Origin: Ifrita kowaldi
Lineage: Eukaryota > Chordata > Aves > Passeriformes > Cinclosomatidae
Length of the DNA stretch: 64,000 bases
Reading direction: 5' to 3'
NCBI GenBank assembly: GCA_013398055.1
Contig: VZRS01001510.1
Span: 287,656-351,655, forward strand
The notes below the pieces were generated by a model. That model made no database searches. It was not told where the DNA came from and saw only the letters and a program-made list of their open reading frames with translations. The position numbers and the translations under genes are program-made. Below are positions 1 through 11,218 of the stretch, one piece after another; within the stretch, counting starts at the first letter, position 1, and every line of letters begins with the position of its first letter.

Positions 1-34
<34 letters not shown>
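1..34. repeat. Poly-T run at window edge
   Basis: The first 34 bases are all T. This could be the poly-A tail of a retroelement inserted on the - strand, but no recognisable element body follows it. It could also be plain homopolymer expansion or an assembly edge effect. Confidence 0.9.
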
Positions 35-35
<1 letters not shown>

Positions 36-3000
36 TCCTGAATCTTCCCTGGTGTTTCTCATACAAGAACAGTCACTGTGCTTCCCTAAATGAAGGATGC
101 TCCCTTTCAGCGCATTGATGTGCTGGCCACTTCAGAAGTTAGCAGAGAGTGAAGGGAACACCCACTTCTGCAATTTAGGCAGCAGCTAAGCAGTAGATCA
201 TAACACATGCTTTATGTGGCATGTAGAGCAAATGCTGTCTCCTGTGCTGGAAATTCAGACAGGTATTGTGCTTAACCATGTGCATCTCTCATTGCAATGT
301 AAAACTCTGACAGACCCTTAGGCTCAGAAATGAGGTCAGCGTAAGGTTTGCTGGTGTGCATCCTAGTTGGGGGCTACAGAACTGGGAAATGAAAATGAAA
401 GCTGTTTATTTGGATCACTTCTTTTGTGAGTTGGTGCTCATGTGCTTTATCAGGTGCTGTCTTTTCACCTTCTTACTCAGCTGTGAAAGAGAGGGCAAAA
501 AAACCTGGAATCACTGAAGAGCCTCAGTGCTGTGTTCCAGGATTCTTCACTGATTTCAACATCTGTAGTTGTTCTGGATTTTACTGCCAGGCTGTACATA
601 TGATTTCTGCATCCCAGACCTTTACTATGTATTACTTAGTTATGACATTTTCAGAATGGCATTTGTGGTGCACAATTCATAGCTGTTTTGAATTCACTGT
701 GCAGTGAACTGACTTCAGACACAGCAAGGAAATTTGGCTGGTGAGATTGCATCAAGCTTGAATCAGATTCTGGTAGAAGGAAAACAGCCCTAGCTCCAAA
801 AATGGTTGTTTCTTAGAAAAAAAACATAGGAAATGATTAGTCATTGATTGTAATCAGACAAGTATCCAGCGACAGGAAGGGTAAGAGGGAGGTAGTGAAT
901 GCTTTATAGTTGAGCAGTTCCTTGTGTGGCTTGATTGGTTCCTTTCAATCTTTCACACTTTGAGTAACCTGCCGTCTCTTCTGGGGGTTGCTGTGCTGTA
1001 GTTTGTTAATGCTTATACTCTTACCAGGTCCTTCAGCTTAAAAACACAGACGTGTCGTGCATGGCTCTGATCTGTCAGATGGTTGGTCCCTGTTTGTGCG
1101 ACAGCATCTGTGCTCTGTTCCGAACAACGCATCCCTTCCTCCGTACATTAGTAATGACTGACTGAGTCACTTGGGCTGAACGTAGGTGAAAGCTGGAATA
1201 TTTCCCTGTAAGTGGGCCTAAGTGCTGGTGGCGGCTGGGTAGTCCCCCCAGCTGCCCCAGTGGAAGCAAATCAGCCAAGGCCCTGCTTCATGGGAGCACA
1301 GTCCTAGGAGGCACAGCTTAGAATACTGAGGCCAGGCCCTTGGCACTAGAAAGGCAGTGGAGTTTAATCCCCTTTGTGAACAAATTGCAGCTTAAACTCA
1401 GGTAGGCTTTTCCCCATCCTGAAAGCTCTTTCCAGACCCTCTTACTCAATGCTTGCTAATTGGCAGAGTAAATGTAGTCCCAGCCAGTTTGTTCTGATGT
1501 CAGTATCACCTGCTACATTAGTTATCGTTTCCTATTTTAACCTGTTACGATTTATTTAAAGGGAGAAGTGGTATCTTTTCTTGGCTTGCATTTGTGGGAC
1601 TATGCAGACACTCCTTGGTCTCTTGTGTTAAGATTGGAAGTCTATTTCCTTTTCATTCTGGCACCCTTCCTCCGCACCTGTTTTAAATCATCCACAAAAG
1701 GATTTGCACATGGGATATTCCAGAGGAGTCCTTGGCTATGCCCTGTCCAGTTACTTGGATGTTTCCTTGTGTCTGACTTGATCTGATGTATCCTGGAATT
1801 GAGTTTGCCTTTCTAATAATGGTCTTGCATCAAGACTTGCAGTTATCTTTTCCATGACCTAGCTTTCCTTGCATTAGGGTGTCCTAAAGTGTTCCCTCAA
1901 TGCATCATTGGTACTCTACTGAAGCACACATCTTCATTTAGTTTAATCCATGCTGACATGGCATTGGGTTGATGCTGTATCACAATGCACTGTGTGTGAG
2001 CCGAAAGGTCTGTGTGATGTATGTGAGACCCGTGGACAGAATTTAGACAGACTTGCTGCAAGCCAGCTGCTGCTAAAGGTGGTGGTGTAAACTCTGTAAC
2101 CCTTTAACATGGAGAAAATTATCAAATGCTCTGTAAAATGAAAATCCAGCCACCAGAAACAGCTACTGAAGGAAGGTTCTTCAATTAAGTAAAATAGCCT
2201 CACTTCAGGAATCATATCTGAAATTTTTTGACTTTATAAGCCAAAGCCCTGAAGTGGGCTGTAAAGAGAATTTAAAAGAAAAGTACATTGAGTCATTTGA
2301 CTTGAAAATTGGTATTAGATTCTCCTTTTAGCTTAGGTCCTAATGAATGTAGCAGGCTGCATTGTTTCCTGTGCTATTCTTCAGAGCTAATTATTGCATG
2401 CGTCACTTTGTCTAATTGGTATTTTAGCCAATTTATGTTTTCCATTATCTATAACTATTCCAGAGTATATCTCAAACATTGAGAGATCTCCTTGAATGCA
2501 GCTGAGCAGAAACAGTGGTAGTTTTCTATCATCACTAGATTCAACAGAGCAAAAACCAGCAGAAAGTCGCCTGGCAGGGAAACCACCTGTACTAGCAACT
2601 TAGGTCAAACTTTTTCAAGGGTGGCAGATATTGCTACAATGACTGCCTCCTCAAGGACCAACAGAGGCTGCTTGACTCTGCCAATTCAGTTCTTTAAGAA
2701 AAGAAAAAATACAAGTAATGTTGTCCTGGTGAAGTGTGTATATTAATTTTGGGTTCTTTATCCATTTTCTCTAATCTGGTACCTCCTCATTCCTATCCTT
2801 TCTGTGTGTGAGGAGAAAACGTAGGATTTGGGTAGTGGCTGGCCATTGACAGGTTGCTTCTCACCCTTTTCATTAATGTTTGTTTCTCCAGTGGTGGCTC
2901 TTCACTACAGACTCCTTTTATGTTTTTGCCTTGTGTTGTGTCTGTTTCTAGAGCTTCGGGATGGGAAGAAATACATATTCTTAATAAGCTGTTTACTGAT

Positions 3001-4955
3001 GTTTTCTAGGGGACAATAGCAGTTCCTGGAGAATAATCAAACAATTAAAAAGCTGGATTTTGGCACACAAGTACAGTGACAGTAATTAAAACAAGGGTGC
3101 AGAAAGCTTTCAGTTTCCCCCTGGAATGCAGATCGCCAGCACAGTTGTACGATCCATGTTCTATAGTCACTCATGGCATAAATGCATTACATGCAGGATT
3201 ATATCCTGGCTTGCCACCCTGTGTGCTGATCTTCCTCTCTTTACCATATAAAAACCAGCTAAACTATTGATGTTTAGGGAGTTACTCTTGGACAGCACTG
3301 ATTAACACTCTGCAAGAAGATTTGAGGAAGGTGCTCTTTTACCAGGAGAATTGGATCACCAGACAGTGATCTGAAAAGACAGACTTGAAGTTCAATGTAC
3401 TATGAGGGAATGTGGGTTTCAGTTCAAATAGGCTTTTGTGAGGCCACAGCCAGCAGTGTCCTGCTGCTGGAAAAGTGGTTTGCCTGGCATCGCCTGGGAG
3501 GGTGTACAGTGCCAGTCTTGGCTGCACGCACAAGGTCCTGATGCTATCAAAATGCAGCACAGCTTTTCCGCTGCAGTTTTGAAGAGCATCAAATAAGAAG
3601 CAAAGAAACAAAAAAGTAGTTGTTTTCAAAGCTGCTGGTGAGAACAGCTCACAGGAGACCAATGTTTATTTACTTTGTTCTTAGTACAGTAGTCTGTGAG
3701 AAAATAAATGCTTTTAGAGAGACAGTCTAAACTTGAAAGTATAACGGCTTTATTATTACCGAGGGTAATAGTTTCACTTCTTGAATCGTTTATTGCAATC
3801 TCTTCTTTTTTCTTCCCTCACACTTTTACTGCAAAAGGCAACCTGTCTTTTGTGTTTTATGTTTTTACATCATGGTTTCTTTTAAATAGCATTGGCAACG
3901 CTTGAGTTCAGAAGACAATAAATGGCTTCTTAGGATGGGTGGTGTGGTTCTCAACAGTGAAGGTAGTGCAAGGAGTTCTGTCTTGGATAGTAGGAAAATC
4001 CCTGTCCATCCCTGGAGACTGGGAGAGTTGGGACATTACTTGGAAAGACTTAGAAGAGAAAAGGTCCAATCTGCCAACAAAGTCCCACGTTGACAAGCAG
4101 CGGCAAGAAATGGGCCTACTCTAGCTTCCATATCAAAGGCAAAGTTGAAGTCATACCATCAGGCCTGATTATTTCAAATAAAATTGGCCAGCCCTCTCAA
4201 TCCAAGGGATGAAGTTGCATAGTGCAATTAGGAGAAAGGCCTGTTAGTGCTTGATGGGATGATCAAGCTCTCAGGGTGTTCCCACCAACTCAGAAAATAC
4301 ACAGCCCTGCAGTGTGGAAACTGGATTTATGCCAGTCAGCAAGCGTGTCTTTTTTTAAATCACATATTGTTTTAGATTAGATTTTAGTCAATTGATCAAT
4401 AATAACAAGCTTAAAATATTCTCGAATTTTGCTCTTTTTTTTGTTGGTTGAGGACAGTTTTTATGACAAATAGGAAGTGGAGGTTAAAATCAGCCTTGTT
4501 GTGCTCAAGTTAAACCTAGCCACCTTGCACAAATGTGATAGCACCAAAGTATCGAAAACCCTATAATAATAAAAAACCCCATCATGATGCTGTTCCTGCT
4601 TGTACTCAGACAGATGTAAGCCATGGTGCTTGGGTTTCAGGTGGAGGATGTAGTTTTCTCCTGGAGCAGCTCAGGTTTCAGCCAGTAGTTTCTACTGAAA
4701 TTTGAGATTACTCAAAGGTGCCTGAATTACCAAAGTGCTCAGACTTGGTGGTTAGGGTTTAATGGGGTTCTGCTGAAAACAACTGGATGGTAGCAGTGGT
4801 GGAGTCAGTGGCTAGGGCAAAAGCTATGAGGTAATGGTGAAAAGTTGAAGGAGCTGAAAGTGGCAAAACATGAAACAAATTTAATTGACAAATGAGGTGT
4901 GTCTTTTGATCGTAGCTCTGGTGACTGATTGCAGATAAATTCCTTTTATGCGCAG
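1..4955 (+). other. TIAM2: TIAM2 intron (3' part) upstream of the PHn exon
   Basis: No coding exon was recognised in this stretch. Short open frames in it show no family resemblance and no paired splice sites. The only clear low-complexity feature is the T run at the window start. The intron ends in a pyrimidine-rich acceptor (ttccttttatgcgcag) at 4940-4955. Confidence 0.75.
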
Positions 4956-5391
4956 GAGCCAAAGTGTAAAGATGGGAGTGAATACTTTGACAGCAGAATG
5001 GACAACTTCAATACAGACACCCTGGCACCATCACAGCTCTCTACTTTACTGTGGTCTCCTGGCTCCAGCCATGTCCTGTCCCAGAGAAGCGAGTCCACCA
5101 ACGCAGTCAGCAGTGATGCCTTGAGGCAGAACATTTATGAGAACTTCATGCGAGAGCTGGAGATGAGCAGGATGAACTTGGAGAATACGGAGACCTCGTC
5201 GGAAACAGAAGACTCCAGTGGCGAGTCCCTTAGTTCCTTGGAGCAGCTGGATCTGTTGTATGAGAAAGAGCAAGGAGTGGTGCGCAAGGCAGGGTGGCTG
5301 TTCTTCAAACCCTTGGTGACCCTGCAGAAGGAGAAGAAGCTGGAGCTGGTCACACGACGGAAGTGGAAGCAGTACTGGGTCACACTCAAAG
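4956..5391 (+). CDS. TIAM2: TIAM2 exon: serine/acidic linker and start of PHn domain
   Basis: This 436-nt exon encodes residues 1-145 plus one base of the next codon. The start is fixed by the acceptor ttccttttatgcgcag and by family homology at EPKCKDGSEYFDSR; in human TIAM2 the matching residues follow a KRKLQ segment. The end is the donor AAAG|gtaaac. Residues 37-54 are serine-rich, 57-72 form a likely helix (RQNIYENFMRELEMSR), and 78-97 are a Ser/Glu-rich acidic stretch. From residue 107 the PH fold begins (GVVRKAGWLFFK), followed by the basic RRKWKQYWVTLK at 134-145, typical of phosphoinositide-contacting PH strands. The exon contributes to membrane targeting of the exchange factor. Its reading frame enters in phase 0, so the missing upstream exon must end on a complete codon. 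Confidence 0.95.
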
Positions 5392-8300
5392 GTAAACCAT
5401 TACTTTGATCCTTCACCTTGGCAGCAGCAGTTCTTTCCATCACGTCTCAGCAGCATTTCATGCATGCTAGCTTCTGTTAGTGGGTTTAGGGGGATCAGAA
5501 AATCACACCTAACTTTACAAGCTCTACCCCCCACTTAAAGAGGAGCACGTGCCTAAGCAGCCCACTGAACTGAGGTGCTGCTCAATGTGTTTGGGATTGC
5601 GTGTGCAGCCTTGTGTTTCATACCATAGTGGGAGTTGTTTTGTCTGACTTCCTAGTTTGTGTATTCACATCAGATTGGGGACTTAAAACATGCTTTTGGA
5701 TGTTTGGAGGTCAAAGACCAAACTGAACCAAAATTTAAGGATTGGGAGAAGCTGCTGGTGCCCAATTCCTTGTTACAGACACACAGTTCCTTAGGCTCTG
5801 CTATGAAATTTACTTAAAGATGAGGTAGGTTAATGTAAAAACATTTAGCTCATTTCTAGCGCTTTAGGTGGCAATATAATGAAGAGGTGAACTCCCTGTG
5901 CCAGAGCATTTACACAGACAAATTTGTGGTTCAGAGCAGAGGGAGCTGAAGCAGCAGCAGGGGAGGCCCTGTGGTGCCCAAGGCATAGTTGCCATGGACC
6001 ATTCCCAGGACTTGCAGGTCTCTCTCCTTTCCCTGGGTGGTCTTTCACCTTCCCCACTCCCAGCAATACCCCTTCTGGCTTTTGGCATGCCCAGCTTCCC
6101 ATCTCCTGCAGCTGCTTCTGTTGTGAAAACAGCCCCATGGGAAGGGAATCTGCTCAAGGGGTCTGCTGCAGGTGTGATTGTTGTGCTCCATTTGTGGCTC
6201 AGAGGGTGCTGCAAGAAGTTGTTCGGGTGTCAGAAAGTGTGAGAAGGAAAATAACGTCTATTGTGGGGAGGAAGAGAAATTTAATGGGTGAGTTCATAGG
6301 CCTTTTTTTAAATTTTGAATTGCATCCAAAGGATTTGCCTTTCAGTAAATATAATACTAAGTTAATGACTAAGGAAATGATCAAACTCGATAATTTCCTA
6401 TCATATCTGGGACTAGAGGAGAGAAAATAACAACTTTCCCACAGGCTGCCCTTTTTAAAGTAGTGCATGGGTGTAGACCTGAAGAAAAATGAACAGCAAA
6501 CAGCAAGTGCTGGTAATGTTGTCTTTGATAGTGCTGATTTAAAAGAAGCAAACTTGCTAGAATGAGGCAATTCTGCCTGATAATTCAGAGTCTTGTTATC
6601 AAAGGATTAAAATGTAGGCAGGCTTAACAGTTTAAATCACTTGCCCTGATCATCAGACAGCATGATTCATGCTTACAAGCAGTGTATACAAAGGCACAAA
6701 CTGTACCTGAATTCCACCCTCTTATTGTGTGTGTTTGTGTTACGGAGCATGACTATAGTTTGATCTGCCTCTTTTAAAATTCAGTTTCTAAAGAATCCTA
6801 TCAAAACTCTAAACTGAAATATGTTACATATTAGTAGTTTGTGCATTTTTGGGATAATGAGGCTCTGGCAAAGAATTTAGGTGCTTCATGTTCGTTTTTT
6901 TGCTATAAAATTGGCTTATTGGTGCCCTTGAACAAGTTACCACCTGAATTTCCACAGATACAAAAAAGGAATAATAAAATACTTTGTAAAAAGCTTTATT
7001 AACTTCTAACATTATAAGTGTTAGATACAGTGCTTTGTACTTCAGTGGTTGATATGGCTGCATACATGGTAAGGAGACTCTTCCACTTTGTTAGCTGTTT
7101 TAAATATACATTCCTCATTTCCTTGATCTCTTACCTTTATTGTCCTGTGGAGACTTCTGATGCCAAAATAAACTTGCCTGTCTGGATATCAAGGCGTACT
7201 TCTGTTTTCATAATAGTCTATATCGAGATCAAGGCACTTGGTTTGGTTCTCTTTGTACAGGATTTTGAATAAATCTGTATTTAATTTGTTCTTGAAGTTT
7301 GAATAGCCAAGATATTTTAAAGCACGACTTAAAATAGCCACACATGTAAATGGAGAACAGCATGTTTCTTTGCACTCTGTTGAGATGTGTTTAATTATAA
7401 ATATGCAGAAGGCTTATAACCATCTGGTTACCTGCCAGACTTGAAAGTATACATGTCCTGAGGCCTCTGCCCCACTTTCAGGGCCACCAAGACCTGAGCC
7501 TGAATAGTAACCGTGTACCAAGAGGAACTCTCTTTTCCATCTGTCCTGTCCAATTAGTTCACTTTAACAAGGGAAATTGCTTTCCCATTGCCCTCCCCCT
7601 TCAGTTCAAGTTTTAATTAAAATACTTAGACAATAATCAATCCCAGTGGGTCTGACAGAGCTTATGAAACTAGCTGCTTCCAGGGATCACTGGACTTGAC
7701 CCAAATATATACCTGGGATGCCATACACCCAAGCATACATGCATGACCTTCAAAAATTTTTATTTATGTACATATAAACTTTCAGGATAAAATATGACTT
7801 ATGTTCAATTAGAGAAAATAGGAGAAAGATGGGAGTTTAAAACAGAACTTAGTAAGCACTTTTCTAAAATGCAGAAGTGGAAGTGGTTGTCTGTTGCTGC
7901 TGCTGCTGAATACAGGTGAAGACTTGGTTTTGTTGGTTTAGTTTGCCCTGTTGTGTTCAAATGCCATTTCTGATACGCAGAGTGTAACAAACCGTGTCCT
8001 TTTTTCCAGTTGCAGAGATCTCCAAGTGTTTCAGTGGCATAAAGAAGATAAAATGAGGGCTGCCAAAGGGAAAAGATAGGACCAACTCTATAGGATTTGT
8101 TCTTACTCAAAATATTCCGCCAGTCACTTTGGACAGTAATAGGAAAAGGTGCACTTATGTAGTATAGAGGTATTTCTGTGTATTAGATTCCTTACTCTAA
8201 AAACTTTTCAGTCAACAGGTGATTTGATCAGAGATCTCTGGTATGTTTCCCTTTGTAATGATATTTTAGAAGTGCAGTTCAGTCCATGACCCCTTGAACA

Positions 8301-8799
8301 GGCAAATTGGTGCATCTCAGAGGACAGTGGGTTATAGCATGAGGCAGGAAGGAAAAGCCATCAGGGATGGAGGGGACAGGCCCTTGCTGATCCAGCTTCA
8401 CTGCCAAAGGCAACATGGCACTGTGGTCATACTGCTGTGGGCTAGGATCAAGTGTCCTCTGCTGAGATCAGGTCTCCTCCACTGTCCTCCAGAAGTAATT
8501 CCACTTGTTACACTCAAGATTGTCATCATCAAGGATGAAATTTGTTTTCTGGATGCAAGCTTCATATCTTAGATTTTACACTATTTACAAGACTGAACGT
8601 GCTCAAACTCAGCCTCTTTAAACTGTTTTAAATTACTCAGAATTGTCTGAGTCTCCAATTTTCAGCTAGATTCAAGGAAATCGGGTTTAAATTTGAGAAG
8701 TTTAGTCACTGTGGGAAACACAAAAAAAGGTAGAAAGGATCTTAAGTGTGAGAAATAAAAGCAGGTTTCAGGAATAAAGCAGGAGAGTTTAGGGACTAG

Positions 8800-8951
8800 C
8801 TGTGGCTGCGAAAACTTGAAGAAGATACAGTTGTACAACAAGCAAGGACATTTAAACAATGGTTAGAGTTTCTAGGTTTGGCTGAGTTAGCTTTTAGAGT
8901 TGCAAAAGAATATGCTTAGCAAGATAGATAAGGTTAAGCTTAATAATGGAA
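8800..8951 (+). other. Possible ERV internal remnant upstream of LTR
   Basis: A frame open for 39 codons runs from 8800 to a TAG at 8917-8919 and ends about 30 bases before the LTR start. The position fits the 3' end of a proviral coding region lying against its 3' LTR. The fragment is too short to assign to env or another gene, and the frame could be open by chance. Confidence 0.25.
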
Positions 8952-9236
8952 TGTTGTGCATTGTTATATAAGGTAAAAACAAGCAAGTACTGTGTATAAC
9001 AGATGTACGTGTGCTATTAAAGATTGATTAAGACAGGTGTCAGTAAGTTTAAAAAGTACACTATTGGCTGAAAAACTTTTAAGAATGCTCTGTAACCAGG
9101 AAGTCTCTGGACGCCTGTGAGAGCGCGAGCTTGTATCCTCTCCTGTGTCTCAATTCTGTATGTGAGACTGATAAAACAATAAAAAGGCTCATGGAGCGTC
9201 TGTCCTGGCTCCCCGTCCCATATGGATTCGCCGACA
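8952..9236 (+). mobile_element. ERV-type LTR, about 285 bp, sense to TIAM2
   Basis: The segment begins TGTTGTGC and ends GCCGACA, so it has the TG...CA ends of an LTR. It carries a TATA-like box (ttatataagg, about 8972-8981) and a polyadenylation signal AATAAA at 9178-9183. A C/G-rich R/U5-like tail (ggagcgtctgtcctggctcc) follows. This layout and the wording near the poly-A site resemble avian ERVK-like LTRs, though the subfamily was not determined. No matching target-site duplication flanks it, which agrees with a 3' LTR attached to a degraded internal remnant. Confidence 0.6.
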
Positions 9237-9423
9237 AGTCACTAAGCATGTTGTAGAAGACAAAAGATTCTGCAAATCTTTCCAACAAATACAAAGATTT
9301 CTTTAGTGGCTGTTATGAGAGAGTTGGTTCAGTTTAATAAAAAACCACAAAAGCTTATTTAACTAAGCCGGAGTTAATCTCTTCTACATGCTGTAACATT
9401 TTAATAGGCTGAATTTATTGATA

Positions 9424-9535
9424 GAATATTGTGGGTCAGAAAGGACCTTTAGTCCAACTCCCCTGCCATTGGCAGGGACATCTTTCACTAGACCAGATTA
9501 CTCAAACCCCATCCTACCCTAACCCTTGGATGCTT
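9424..9535 (-). mobile_element. CR1 LINE 3'-end fragment (antisense)
   Basis: The + strand reads ggacctttagtccaactccc, then cctgccattggcagggacat and actagaccagattactcaaa. These are the antisense of the conserved CR1 3' terminus known from bird genomes. It is a short, diverged, 5'-truncated copy. Confidence 0.8.
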
Positions 9536-9807
9536 CCATATTGATGCTTCCATATTTATTAAGTCCATAGATGTTTGTTGTGTCCCTATTAGATGTCTGT
9601 TTCAAGTTTTCATTGGCAAATTCATCATTAACTTTGCCTATTTTTCTGTGTGGAAGATCTTCCAATTTTTTCTGTTTTGGAAGAGGAGCAGAACTGCTGT
9701 TCCCTGTCTCTGAAGAGTGTCTTAATTCACAAAAATACTAATATAATTTTGGGAAATCGATGACTTACTTTCTCCTTATGTTTTTTTGTCCCTCTGAACT
9801 GCAAAAG

Positions 9808-9980
9808 GTTGTACTCTACTGTTTTACGAGACCTATGGAAGGAATTCAATGGAGCAGAGCAGTTTGCCTCGGTATGCCCTGTTTGCAGAAGACAGTATAG
9901 TTCAGTCTGTTCCAGAACATCCCAAGAAAGAAAATGTGTTCTGTCTCAGCAATTCTTTTGGAGATGTCTACCTATTTCAG
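9808..9980 (+). CDS. TIAM2: TIAM2 exon: PHn domain core
   Basis: A 173-nt exon encoding residues 146-203, starting in the second base of a split glycine codon and ending on a full codon. The start is set by the acceptor ctgaactgcaaaag and the family motif GCTLLFYETYG. The end is CAG|gtaaca. It supplies central beta strands of the PHn domain, including the segment EDSIVQSVPEHPKKENVFCL, and ends at FGDVYLFQ. This part of the fold lies next to the coiled coil/extension and is nearly identical to the mammalian sequence I recall. The acceptor lies 571 bases downstream of the sense ERV LTR. Confidence 0.96.
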
Positions 9981-10993
9981 GTAACAGGATGCATGCATAA
10001 CTTTGTGGTTGTTTCCATTTTAGTATGTGTTTGTGACTGTACACATATTTGTATAAGACTGTATATGCACACACATATCATATTTGTGCCTTTGACTAAA
10101 AAATAATAGCACAACTGCACTGTTGCATTACACTATTATAATATTAAATATGTGATATGACTTCAGGTATTACACCAGTTGGCTCAGTCAGTTATGGTTC
10201 ACAAACAAAAAGAACAAGGGTCACAAATCTGCAAGAAACTCTGGGTACCTGGTTGATCACAAGCTTCTAAAAAATCAACTTTATTATCAAATTTTTTCAT
10301 GTCTATTAGCGTTCCACCCTTACAGAATAGTGTGCTCAACCCTGAATCTGCTGTCCACAGAGGGTTTGCTTGAGCAAAATGCTCAAGAAAGAGAGCAAAA
10401 AAAATCAGAATACCTTGGCTGCTCAAGTACATCACTGGAAATGTTAAGAACAGTATTATGTGGAACTCCCTGCATAGAAACATGTTGATTCATAGGCACA
10501 CTGGTACATGTCTCCAGAGATACTTTGTGCAGATTGCATTCTCTTTACCTTGATGTTGCCTCTCCACTAACTTGGCACTTTTTAAGTAAGCAAATACCTC
10601 CTTCAGAATCTCACATATAAAATCTTCTCTGCTGTCGCAGCAGTGAAGGTTTGTCTTTGATATCTGGTAGAGTTTACTTTCATTATCTGGAGGGGTGAAA
10701 GATGCAAGTCACATCTTTCCCACAGCTTCTGTGGCTCTTGTGCTCCTGAGGCTTTCAGACCTCACAGGTCTAAGAAGCAGAAGCCGAAGGCTGGAGACAA
10801 GTCATGATGGAGTGCAGGAAAATCTCACACTCCTTTATTTACGTAGTTCTAAAGAAAACCTTGTTTCACTTGGTCAAGATAAAGTGCCTAAGATGACAGT
10901 GAACCCATCAAGCACTTCATGTCCTAGAGCTGTTAATTTTATTTTTTTTCCTCTTATCTGCTCGTAATGTTGCACCATTGACTGGTTTTGCAG
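9981..10993 (+). other. TIAM2: TIAM2 intron, nothing else seen
   Basis: A 1.0 kb phase-0 intron with donor gtaaca and acceptor gactggttttgcag. No repeat, second gene or exon-like segment was recognised. Confidence 0.85.
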
Positions 10994-11218
10994 GCGACAA
11001 GCCAGACGGATCTGGAAAACTGGGTTACTGCCATACATTCAGCCTGTGCTTCGCTCTTTGCAAAGAAACTTGGGAAAGAGGACACTGTCAGGCTGCTGAA
11101 AAATCAAACCAAGAGTCTCTTCCAGAAGATCGACATGGATGGCAAAATGAAAAAGATGGCAGAGTTGCAGCTCTCAATTGTTAGCGATCCAAAAAACAGA
11201 AAGGCCATAGAAAATCAG
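10994..11218 (+). CDS. TIAM2: TIAM2 exon: end of PHn domain and start of coiled coil
   Basis: A 225-nt exon in phase 0 at both ends, encoding residues 204-278. It opens with ATSQTDLENWVTAIHSACAS, the C-terminal PH helix with its invariant tryptophan (W213). Next come the lysine-rich helix KNQTKSLFQKIDMDGKMKKM and SIVSDPKNRKAIENQ, where the coiled coil of PHn-CC-Ex begins. In the family this composite surface binds scaffolds such as Par3, CD44 and JIP2. Splice signals are acceptor ggttttgcag and donor CAG|gtactg. Sequence drift from the human protein I recall is small and conservative, so the exon looks functional. Confidence 0.97.

Larger units (their letters stand above)
5392..9807 (+). other. 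TIAM2: TIAM2 intron with retroviral LTR and CR1 fragment
   Basis: A 4.4 kb intron in phase 1. It holds an ERV-like fragment with an LTR (about 8800-9236) and a short antisense CR1 fragment (about 9424-9535). The rest, including the longer open frames at 5850-6430, shows no coding signature I recognise. The acceptor is cctctgaactgcaaaag. Confidence 0.8.

Noticed and set aside
5845..6430. Overlapping open frames of 97-168 codons on both strands just after the first exon
   Set aside because: No recognisable motif and no splice-site pair. The frames overlap each other and sit in ordinary GC-richer intron.
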